A DNA stretch of 19,976 bases, from positions 1 to 19,976 of the forward strand of contig JAKIYU010000013.1 in the NCBI GenBank assembly GCA_022708385.1, written 5' to 3'. Of the stretch, positions 13,764 to 19,976 are shown in pieces; the stretch's first letter is position 1, and the number at the start of each line of letters is the position of its first letter. The notes below the pieces were generated by a model, which was not told the origin of the DNA, ran no database searches, and was given only the letters and a program-made list of their open reading frames with translations. Made by a program: the position numbers and the translations under genes. Origin of the DNA: Bacteroidota bacterium (GTDB lineage Bacteria; Bacteroidota; Bacteroidia; Bacteroidales; PXBB01).

Positions 13764-14399
13764 CTATCTGTTTCCCAATAGGTTACTATTAAAATAATCT
13801 AATGCTTTTTCTTCTAGTACCAAAGTTTGACAATTCAAAACGTCGTAAGTGTTTAAATTTGAAGAAGTTACAACTTTTGACTTGCTCAAATTTCGAGAGG
13901 ACAAATATACGTTTTTATTTAATTCGCCAAGCACAATTAATGATTTTTTATCAAAAATATTAAAATTATTAAGGAAGTCCTTATAGAGCTTGGTTTTTGG
14001 TGTTTCGATGGAGAGGTTTTCAACAACGATAATATTGCTTTCTTTAGCCTTATAAGAGAGGGCTGATAAACGAGCCAAAAGTTTTACTTTTTTATTAAGC
14101 TTCGTGTTGTACTCTCTGGGCTGTGGTCCAAAAACAGAGCCGCCACCTTTAAATACGGGGGATTTTATGCTGCCTGCACGAGCGCCACCTGTACCTTTTT
14201 GTTTTTTAATTTTCTTGGTGCTATGAGCAACAGCCCATTTTTCTTTAGTACTGCTTGTACCTTGCCTTTGGTTGGCCATATAATGTTTTACATCGAGGTA
14301 GAGTACATGGTCATTTGGCTCAATGCCAAAAACATTTTCGTTTAATTTTACAGTTCTTCCGGTTTTTGAACCGTCTGCTTTATATACTTCTATTTCCAT
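13764..14399 (-). CDS. rplD: 50S ribosomal protein L4
   Basis: L4 reaches into the large subunit and, with L22, narrows the exit tunnel. The 211-residue protein begins MEIEVYKADGSKTGRTVKLN. The conserved extended tunnel loop is at QGTGGARAGSIKSPVFKGGG (about 72-91) followed by SVFGPQPREYNTKLNKKVK; the globular C-terminal half ends LNCQTLVLEEKALDYF plus a short tail. In E. coli L4 represses the S10 operon; there is no obvious S10 leader structure here. Its start overlaps the rplC end by 10 bp, and a weak AGAAAG is the only ribosome-binding hint. Confidence 0.97.
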   Translation of the reverse strand: MEIEVYKADGSKTGRTVKLNENVFGIEPNDHVLYLDVKHYMANQRQGTSSTKEKWAVAHSTKKIKKQKGTGGARAGSIKSPVFKGGGSVFGPQPREYNTKLNKKVKLLARLSALSYKAKESNIIVVENLSIETPKTKLYKDFLNNFNIFDKKSLIVLGELNKNVYLSSRNLSKSKVVTSSNLNTYDVLNCQTLVLEEKALDYFNSNLLGNR

Positions 14400-15013
14400 C
14401 TTTCTAAAATTAAATATGAACCACTTGGACCAGGAACAGATCCTTTAACTATTAACAGATTTTTTTCGGGGATAATCTTTAAAATCTGGACATTTATGAT
14501 TTTGACTTTTTTATTGCCCATCTGGCCAGCCATTCTCATGCCTTTGAAAACTCTCGACGGGAATGAAGAGGCACCCATAGAACCGGGAGCTCTGAGCCTG
14601 TTGTGCTGTCCGTGAGTCTGCCCGCCAACACCATTAAAGTTATGTCTTTTAATAACTCCCTGAAAGCCTTTTCCTTTACTATGGCCGGAAACATCGATAA
14701 ATTCGCCTTCAATAAAAACATCCACTTTCAGCACATCGGCGTAGCTTTTTCTTTGTTCGAAGCGAGTAAATTCTTTTAAAATTCTTTTTGGTGTAGTGTT
14801 GGCTTTTTCGAAATGTACTTTCAGCGCTTTTGGAGTGTTCTTTTCTTTTTTATCATCAAAAGCAAGCTGGATGGCTTCATAGCCATCTTTTTCGAGTGTC
14901 CTCACCTGAGTCACTACACAGGGACCAGCTTCAATTACCGTGCATGGTACGCATTTACCAGAGGCATCATAAATGCTGGTCATTCCAATTTTTTTACCTA
15001 TTAAACCTGACAT
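14390..15013 (-). CDS. rplC: 50S ribosomal protein L3
   Basis: L3 is an assembly-initiator protein whose loop reaches near the peptidyl-transferase centre. It has 207 residues. It begins MSGLIGKKIGMTSIYDASGK, then CVPCTVIEAGPCVVTQVRTL (21-40), and shows the central block HSKGKGFQGVIKRHNFNGVG, QTHGQHNRLRAPGSMGASSF and PSRVFKGMRMAGQMGNKKV, which includes the conserved MGN end of the loop. It lies 46 bp after rpsJ, the largest gap inside the cluster, and overlaps rplD by 10 bp. Confidence 0.98.
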   Translation of the reverse strand: MSGLIGKKIGMTSIYDASGKCVPCTVIEAGPCVVTQVRTLEKDGYEAIQLAFDDKKEKNTPKALKVHFEKANTTPKRILKEFTRFEQRKSYADVLKVDVFIEGEFIDVSGHSKGKGFQGVIKRHNFNGVGGQTHGQHNRLRAPGSMGASSFPSRVFKGMRMAGQMGNKKVKIINVQILKIIPEKNLLIVKGSVPGPSGSYLILERWK

Positions 15014-15059
15014 TTTTTAAATTATATTGATATTAAACAATTTTTTCGGTTTTCTCAAC

Positions 15060-15365
15060 TTACACCTTAATTTCCACTTCCACACCGCTGGGTAATTCCA
15101 ATTTCATAAGGGCGTCAATGGTTTTTGAAGTGGTGCTGTAAATATCAATCAATCTCTTGTAGGAACAAAGCTGAAATTGTTCCCTTGATTTTTTATTTAC
15201 AAATGTTGAACGCAGTACAGTAAAAATCTTTTTATTGGTTGGCAATGGTATAGGCCCACTGACAACGGCACCGGTAGTTTTTACTGTTTTTACAATTTTT
15301 TCGGCAGATTTATCAACCAAATTGTAATCGTACGATTTTAATTTAATTCTTATTTTCTGACTCAC
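15060..15365 (-). CDS. rpsJ: 30S ribosomal protein S10
   Basis: S10 is in the head of the small subunit; in many bacteria it also links RNA polymerase to ribosomes through NusB and NusG. The 101-residue protein has IRIKLKSYDYNLVDKSAEKI (5-24), VKTTGAVVSGPIPLPTNKKI (28-47), REQFQLCSYKRLIDIYSTTS (about 61-80) and the LPSGVEVEIKV end. The start codon is GTG at 15365-15363; it places the canonical SQKIRIKLKSYD N-terminus correctly. It follows fusA by 31 bp, with no tuf between. Confidence 0.97.
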   Translation of the reverse strand: MSQKIRIKLKSYDYNLVDKSAEKIVKTVKTTGAVVSGPIPLPTNKKIFTVLRSTFVNKKSREQFQLCSYKRLIDIYSTTSKTIDALMKLELPSGVEVEIKV

Positions 15366-15396
15366 TTTACTTATATTTATTTGTTATTAAATAATT

Positions 15397-17505
15397 CTAA
15401 AAAAAACTATAATAATACCCTTTTAAGCGGGTGATAATTTCTTCCTGAACAGCTTTTGATGTTACCTGGTAATTAAAAAATTCGAGGCTCGATGTAGCTC
15501 TTCCTGATGTTATGGTGCGCAACTGGGTAACGTAGCCGAACATTTCTGCCAATGGTACGTGCGCTTTGATAACCTGGGTGCCTGATTTTGCTTCAAGCGC
15601 TACCACATGGCCCCTTCGTTTATTTATATCCGAAGATACGTCTCCAGCAAAACCTTCAGGGCATACTACTTCAAGTTTCATTACAGGCTCCATCAAACTA
15701 ACGCTGGCTTTTTTAAGGGCTTCCTTAAAAGCAATGCGGGCACAAATTTCGAAGGCGAGCGCGTCTGAATCAACATTATGATAGGACCCGTCAACAAGTG
15801 TAACTTTTAAACTCTGCATCGGGAATCCGGCCAGTACCCCATTAAGCATGGCGTATTTAAAGCCCTTTTCAATAGCCGGAATAAATTCCTTGGGAATATT
15901 GCCGCCTCTGATGTTGTTGACAAACTGCAAACCTTTTACATTCTCATCGGCAGGCGATAAAACTACTTCAATATCGGCAAATTTGCCTTTACCGCCGGTT
16001 TGTTTTTTGTAAACTTCCCTGTGACTGACTTCGTTTAGCAAAGCTTCTTTGTAAGCGACCTGTGGATTGCCCTTATTCACTTCAAGGTTAAATTCTCTTC
16101 TTAATCTGTCAATGATTATATCAAGGTGTAATTCGCCCATACCGCTTAAAATAGTTTGGCCTGTTTCCTCGTTGTAGGTAAAGGTAAGCGTAGGGTCTTC
16201 TTCGGTAAGTTTCGACAAAGCAATAGCCAATTTATCGACATCGGCCTGCACTTTGGGTTCAATAGCAAGACCGAGAACCGGTTCGGGGAAGTTTATAGAT
16301 TCAAAATATATGGGGGCGTTTTCCTCACACAGGGTATCGCCGGTTTTTATGTCCTTAAATCCAACGGCGGCGCCTATATCACCTGCACTGATTGCATCAA
16401 TGGGATTATGTTTATTGGCATGCACCTGTAAAATTCTTGAAATGCGCTCTTTTTTGTCTGTTCTGGGGTTATAAACCATATCGCCCGATTTCAGTACACC
16501 AGAATAAACCCTGAAAAAAGCAATTCTTCCTACGTAAGGGTCGGTGGCAATTTTAAAAGCCAGGGCCGAAAATTTTTCATTTTCTTCGGGTTTGCGTACT
16601 TCTGCTGTTTCTTTTTTGGGATTAATTCCCTTAACAGCAGGCATATCAAGAGGGCTTGGTAAATAATCAACAACGGCATCGAGCAATTTCTGCACGCCTT
16701 TATTTTTAAAAGAAGCGCCGCATAAAACGGGCACAATACGTAGTTCAATAGTAGCTTTACGAATGGCAGCAATAATTTCTTCTTCGGTAATTGAATCCGG
16801 TTCAGTCAGGAATTTATCGAGTACTTCTTCGCTTTCTTCAGCAGTTCCTTCAATAATTTTAGTGCGGTACTTGCGCACAATATCTTTCAGTTCTTCAGGA
16901 ATTTCAACTTCTTCGTAATGCACGCCAAAGTTTTCACTTTCCCAAACATACGCTTTATTCTGTACAAGATCAACCACACCGCAAAAGTCTTCTTCTTCGC
17001 CAATGGGAATCTGTACAGGGATGGGTTTTGTTTTAAGTTTCTCTTCAATTTCGTTAACAACGCCGAAGAAATTGGCACCTGGCCTGTCCATTTTATTAAC
17101 AAAAGCAATACGTGGCACGGCATACCTGTCGGCCTGACGCCAAACTGTTTCGGATTGAGCTTCAACTCCTCCAACAGCACAAAACAGGCCAATAGCGCCA
17201 TCCAATACACGCAACGAGCGTTCCACCTCAACGGTAAAATCGACATGTCCTGGTGTATCGATAATATTTACTTTGTATTGCTGGTTGTTGTGGTTCCAGA
17301 AAGTAGTTGTGGCCGCTGAAGTAATGGTAATGCCTCTCTCCTGCTCCTGTACCATCCAGTCCATTGTGGCTGCGCCATCGTGTACTTCTCCGATACGATG
17401 ATTGATACCTGTATAATATAATATACGCTCAGTAGTTGTGGTTTTACCCGCATCAATATGAGCCATAATGCCTATATTTCTAATATTTTTCAGTTCTTTA
17501 GACAC
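15397..17505 (-). CDS. fusA: translation elongation factor G
   Basis: EF-G is the GTPase that moves tRNAs and mRNA after peptide-bond formation and, with RRF, recycles ribosomes. The 702 residues cover all five domains. GTPase motifs are AHIDAGKT (15-22, P-loop), RGIT with T60 (switch I), DTPGH (83-87), NKMD (137-140) and GAS (263-265). The domain IV tip has DGSYHNVDSD, whose histidine matches the E. coli decoding-site H583. The start is GTG at 17505-17503, chosen because SKELKNIRNIGIMAHIDAGK matches the usual N-terminus. Gaps are 23 bp after rpsG and 31 bp before rpsJ. No fusidic-acid resistance call is made. Confidence 0.98.
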   Translation of the reverse strand: MSKELKNIRNIGIMAHIDAGKTTTTERILYYTGINHRIGEVHDGAATMDWMVQEQERGITITSAATTTFWNHNNQQYKVNIIDTPGHVDFTVEVERSLRVLDGAIGLFCAVGGVEAQSETVWRQADRYAVPRIAFVNKMDRPGANFFGVVNEIEEKLKTKPIPVQIPIGEEEDFCGVVDLVQNKAYVWESENFGVHYEEVEIPEELKDIVRKYRTKIIEGTAEESEEVLDKFLTEPDSITEEEIIAAIRKATIELRIVPVLCGASFKNKGVQKLLDAVVDYLPSPLDMPAVKGINPKKETAEVRKPEENEKFSALAFKIATDPYVGRIAFFRVYSGVLKSGDMVYNPRTDKKERISRILQVHANKHNPIDAISAGDIGAAVGFKDIKTGDTLCEENAPIYFESINFPEPVLGLAIEPKVQADVDKLAIALSKLTEEDPTLTFTYNEETGQTILSGMGELHLDIIIDRLRREFNLEVNKGNPQVAYKEALLNEVSHREVYKKQTGGKGKFADIEVVLSPADENVKGLQFVNNIRGGNIPKEFIPAIEKGFKYAMLNGVLAGFPMQSLKVTLVDGSYHNVDSDALAFEICARIAFKEALKKASVSLMEPVMKLEVVCPEGFAGDVSSDINKRRGHVVALEAKSGTQVIKAHVPLAEMFGYVTQLRTITSGRATSSLEFFNYQVTSKAVQEEIITRLKGYYYSFF

Positions 17506-17528
17506 TGTATATTATATTAATGTATCTT

Positions 17529-17996
17529 TTAAAATCTGAAATGTGAAAAAGCCTTATTGGCTTCAGCCATTTTGTGAGTGTCTTCTTTCTTTTTAAAAGC
17601 GCCCCCTTCTTCCTTATAAGCCGACATTATTTCACCGGCAAGTTTATTGGCCATTGATTTTTCATTTCTCTTTTTCGAGAAAAGAATAAGGTTTTTCATG
17701 GCAATAGCCTGTTTACGGTCTGGTCTAATTTCAGTAGGTATCTGAAAGGTGGCCCCACCGATACGGCGGCTTTTAACCTCTACCTGGGGTGTTATGTTAT
17801 CCAGGGCTTTTTTAAACACTTCGAGGCCGTTTTCTTTAATTTTTTCTTCAACTGATTCAATAGCGTCGTAGAATATTTTATATGAAACATTCTTTTTGCC
17901 GTTGCGCATCAGGTTGTTCACAAACTTAGTTACCAGAATATCTTTAAATTTTGGATCCGGTAATAAGATACGTTTTTTTGGTTTACTTTTCCTCAT
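17529..17996 (-). CDS. rpsG: 30S ribosomal protein S7
   Basis: S7 nucleates assembly of the 30S head and touches the E site. The 155-residue product is normal length. It begins MRKSKPKKRILLPDPKFKDI, then VTKFVNNLMRNGKKNVSYKI (22-41), ITPQVEVKSRRIGGATFQIP (about 68-87) and ends NKLAGEIMSAYKEEGGAFKK, KEDTHKMAEANKAFSHFRF. In E. coli S7 represses the str operon; I see no clear binding structure in the 24 bp after rpsL. An AAAGG sits too near the ATG to be a good Shine-Dalgarno. Confidence 0.98.
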   Translation of the reverse strand: MRKSKPKKRILLPDPKFKDILVTKFVNNLMRNGKKNVSYKIFYDAIESVEEKIKENGLEVFKKALDNITPQVEVKSRRIGGATFQIPTEIRPDRKQAIAMKNLILFSKKRNEKSMANKLAGEIMSAYKEEGGAFKKKEDTHKMAEANKAFSHFRF

Positions 17997-18020
17997 AACC
18001 TTTAATTAAGTATAGGTGAA

Positions 18021-18407
18021 TTATTTAGCTGCTTTTACTTTTGGCCTTTTGGTGCCGTATTTCGACCTGCGTTGAGTACGTCCTTCGACACCTGATGTAT
18101 CGAGAGCGCCACGAACTACATGGTATCTCACTCCCGGTAAATCCTTCACACGGCCTCCGCGGATAAGCACTATAGAGTGCTCTTGGAGGTTGTGACCTTC
18201 ACCCGGAATGTATGTATTAACTTCTTTCTGATTGGTCAGTTTAACCCTGGCTACTTTTCTCATTGCTGAATTAGGTTTCTTGGGTGTAGTGGTATAAACC
18301 CTCACACAAACACCTCTTCTTTGAGGACAAGAATCGAGGGCAGGCGACTTGCTTTTATAAGTCAGTTTTTTACGTCCTTTTCGAACCAATTGCTGTATTG
18401 TCGGCAT
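18021..18407 (-). CDS. rpsL: 30S ribosomal protein S12
   Basis: S12 lies at the decoding centre and controls accuracy. The 128-residue protein has MPTIQQLVRKGRKKLTYKSK, TTPKKPNSAMRKVARVKLTN (40-59) and the RGGRVKDLPGVRYHVVRGAL block (83-102). K43 and K88, the residues most often changed in streptomycin resistance (K42 and K87 in mature E. coli numbering), are both lysine, so no such mutation is present. D89 is the site that RimO modifies in species having it. It is the first gene of the supercluster; the predicted promoter lies 58-88 bp upstream of the ATG. Start context AATATG, no Shine-Dalgarno. Confidence 0.98.
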   Translation of the reverse strand: MPTIQQLVRKGRKKLTYKSKSPALDSCPQRRGVCVRVYTTTPKKPNSAMRKVARVKLTNQKEVNTYIPGEGHNLQEHSIVLIRGGRVKDLPGVRYHVVRGALDTSGVEGRTQRRSKYGTKRPKVKAAK

Positions 18408-18447
18408 ATTAACGCATTTTATAAATTAATGAATGTACTCAAAATTT

Positions 18448-18460
18448 CCCAAAATTTGGG
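18448..18460. repeat. palindrome at the predicted rpsL transcription start
   Basis: CCCAAAATTTGGG is a 6-bp perfect inverted repeat about one central base. It starts 4 bp downstream of the predicted -7 box, so the transcript should begin in or just before it. As RNA it could fold only into a short 5-bp hairpin with a 3-nt loop. The preceding 10 bases (18441-18450, AAAATTTCCC) and 18451-18460 (AAAATTTGGG) form a tandem near-repeat. It could be an operator, a 5' stability hairpin, or chance. Confidence 0.5.
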
Positions 18461-18464
18461 AGTG

Positions 18465-18526
18465 CAAAGGTAAAAGTTTATTTCGTATTATCAATAATAT
18501 ATATTAAAAAAATTTTCTTTTTTTTT
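18465..18526 (-). promoter_or_regulatory. probable main promoter of the supercluster
   Basis: On the minus strand the -7 box TACCTTTG (18472-18465) matches the Bacteroidetes consensus TAnnTTTG at all fixed positions. The -33 box ATTG (18495-18492) matches TTTG in three of four, with an ideal 19-bp spacer. Directly upstream (18526-18496) is a run of A- and T-tracts, including nine A and seven T in a row, resembling an UP element for the alpha C-terminal domain. Transcription should start near 18460, leaving a leader of roughly 50 nt before rpsL. The 212-bp gap between dnaB and rpsL holds no gene; a weak ATATTC/GAATAT inverted repeat (18551-18574) is the only other structure noted. Confidence 0.75.
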
Positions 18527-18619
18527 CAGTTACCCTGCAGAAAAACTTTCATATTCACATAAGTATCTGAATATAAAACATTTACAATAATTATAAACAT
18601 TTTTAACTGAGAGTGTGTT

Positions 18620-19976
18620 TCAGAAGGGTTGGTCGTCTTGACCTTCACCGGGGGTATAATCACTTTGCTGTTCTTCATTATCATTGTTCATTTTCGACTG
18701 CAAAGTGATGTTTGTTAGTGGCCCGTTTTCGAAATTTTTATTGGGTTCAATATTCTGAAACTCCATGTGTTGTACGTCCAAATCGGAAAATTTGGCAAAC
18801 CTGTCGAAAAACCTGAGGGGAATATCCTTTATGGCGCCGTTACGGTGTTTGGCGACAATAATTTCGGCCATACCCTGTGTTGAATTACCATTGTCATCCT
18901 CCATGAGTTTGTAATACTCTGCCCTGTAGATAAAAATAACCATATCGGCATCCTGTTCAATGGCACCCGATTCCCTGAGGTCGGAAAGGAGGGGTCTTTT
19001 ATTACCGCCACGTGTTTCAACGGCACGGCTGAGTTGTGAAATGGCTATTACAGGAATATTTAATTCTTTAGCCATGCTTTTAAGCGAGCGCGAAATATTG
19101 CTGATTTCCTGTTCCCTGTTGCCTTTAGCATCACCGGTGCCCACCATCAACTGGAGGTAATCAATAAATACCACCTGAATATCGTATTGTGACTTAAGGC
19201 GGCGGCACTTGGCTTTAAGTTCGAAAATGCTGAGCGCAGGCGTATCGTCAATGTATAAGGGAGCGTCAATAAGTTTGCCGATTTTGGAATGCAACTGTTG
19301 CCACTCGTAATCCTGTAATCGTCCTTTTTTTAGTTTCTCTGCTTCCAGTTCCGTTTCGCTAGAAATAAGCCTTGTAATAAGCTGAACGGCAGACATTTCT
19401 AGAGAAAAGAAAGCTACAGGTTTTTGATAATCGACCGCAATGTTTCGTGCCATTGATAGTACAAAGGCAGTTTTCCCCATGCCGGGGCGGGCTGCCAAAA
19501 CAATGAGGTCGGAGTTTTGCCAACCAGAGGTGAGGCGGTCGAGTTCCGAAAATCCGGAAGGAACTCCACTAAGGCCATCGGGTTTGTTACGGGCTGTTTC
19601 AATTTGTTTAATGGCTTCAGCCACAAGTACTTGCATACTGCCATGTTTACGCCTGATGTTGCTTTCGCTTACCTGGAAAAGTTTGTTTTGCGCCTTATCG
19701 AGCAGTTCGAATACATCAGTCGCATCCTCGTATGCATCGTGCTGCACTTCGCTCGAAATACTTATAAGTTCGCGCAGAATAAACTTTTGTATTATTATCC
19801 TGGTATGGTGTTCTACGTTGGCCCCACTGGCTATACGATTGGTAAGTTGTGTCAGGTAAAAAGCACCACCAATCAGTTCCAGTTCACCCGACTTTTTGAG
19901 TTCTTCGGCTACTGTAAGCAGGTCAACAGGTTCGGAGCGGGCATTGAGCCTTAATATAGCCCCAACGATGCGGCGG
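18620..19976 (-). CDS. dnaB: replicative DNA helicase DnaB, N-terminus cut by window edge
   Basis: DnaB is the ring-shaped hexameric helicase that opens the replication fork. About 451 residues are visible; the N-terminal ~70 lie beyond the right edge. The visible part starts in the N-terminal collar domain (LRLNARSEPVDLLTVAEELK), continues through the linker, then the RecA-like ATPase domain. There I see PSGFSELDRLTSGW, Walker A ARPGMGKTAF, FFSLEMSAVQLITR, Walker B VVFIDYLQLM, and LRESGAIEQDADMVIFIYR. The C-terminus is a Gln/Asp-rich tail ending GEGQDDQPF. The helicase core is uninterrupted, with no intein. It is on the same strand as rpsL, 212 bp upstream; I see no strong terminator after it. 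Confidence 0.97.
   Translation of the reverse strand, partial: RRIVGAILRLNARSEPVDLLTVAEELKKSGELELIGGAFYLTQLTNRIASGANVEHHTRIIIQKFILRELISISSEVQHDAYEDATDVFELLDKAQNKLFQVSESNIRRKHGSMQVLVAEAIKQIETARNKPDGLSGVPSGFSELDRLTSGWQNSDLIVLAARPGMGKTAFVLSMARNIAVDYQKPVAFFSLEMSAVQLITRLISSETELEAEKLKKGRLQDYEWQQLHSKIGKLIDAPLYIDDTPALSIFELKAKCRRLKSQYDIQVVFIDYLQLMVGTGDAKGNREQEISNISRSLKSMAKELNIPVIAISQLSRAVETRGGNKRPLLSDLRESGAIEQDADMVIFIYRAEYYKLMEDDNGNSTQGMAEIIVAKHRNGAIKDIPLRFFDRFAKFSDLDVQHMEFQNIEPNKNFENGPLTNITLQSKMNNDNEEQQSDYTPGEGQDDQPF

Noticed and set aside
15366..15396. Degenerate tuf remnant between fusA and rpsJ
   Set aside because: Only 31 bp of AT-rich spacer; nothing resembling EF-Tu. Absence of tuf here is normal for Bacteroidota.
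18551..18574. ATATTC/GAATAT inverted repeat as terminator of dnaB
   Set aside because: Only 6 AT-rich base pairs with a 12-nt loop and no following T-run; too weak to call.
1..19976. CRISPR array, insertion sequence, tRNA, phage or defence system
   Set aside because: No regular spaced repeats, transposase or integrase motifs, tRNA-like cloverleaf sequence or unknown gene was seen; every long frame outside the listed genes is a shadow. I see no undescribed system in this window.

Overview
This window is a conserved core-genome locus: the fused str–S10–spc–alpha ribosomal protein supercluster of a low-GC bacterium, almost certainly a member of the Bacteroidota. All recognisable genes lie on the minus strand, so transcription runs from high to low coordinates. 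Evidence for Bacteroidota: fusA is followed directly by rpsJ with no tuf between; rplQ is followed by eno; rplQ (L17) carries a long charged C-terminal tail; almost no gene has a Shine-Dalgarno sequence; the best promoter upstream of rpsL fits the Bacteroidetes -33/-7 pattern (TTTG / TAnnTTTG); and the L36, S14 and S4 proteins resemble the zinc-free forms of this phylum. I cannot name a genus.

Layout in transcription order: (i) the 3' part of dnaB, replicative helicase, cut by the right window edge (19976 to 18620); (ii) a 212-bp AT-rich gap with the probable main promoter (18465-18495) and a small palindrome at the likely transcription start; (iii) the str part, rpsL-rpsG-fusA; (iv) the S10 part, rpsJ-rplC-rplD-rplW-rplB-rpsS-rplV-rpsC-rplP-rpmC-rpsQ; (v) the spc part, rplN-rplX-rplE-rpsN-rpsH-rplF-rplR-rpsE-rpmD-rplO-secY-map-infA-rpmJ; (vi) the alpha part, rpsM-rpsK-rpsD-rpoA-rplQ; (vii) an intrinsic terminator (451-491); (viii) the 5' part of eno (enolase), cut by the left edge. 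Between rpsL and rplQ no intergenic gap exceeds 46 bp and four junctions overlap or nearly touch (rplC/rplD, rplX/rplE, secY/map, map/infA), so a single long transcript is likely.

Functionally the genes form one growth-rate unit: ribosomal proteins of both subunits, elongation factor G, initiation factor IF-1, the SecY translocon channel, the methionine aminopeptidase that trims new proteins, and the RNA polymerase alpha subunit.

I found no mobile element, CRISPR array, defence island or unknown gene, and no undescribed system. The points worth a second look are local: map is frameshifted by what looks like a small deletion; rplF alone has a perfect, well-placed Shine-Dalgarno; the rplQ terminator loop contains a perfect Bacteroidetes -7 box that could start eno transcription; and a palindrome sits at the predicted start of the supercluster mRNA.
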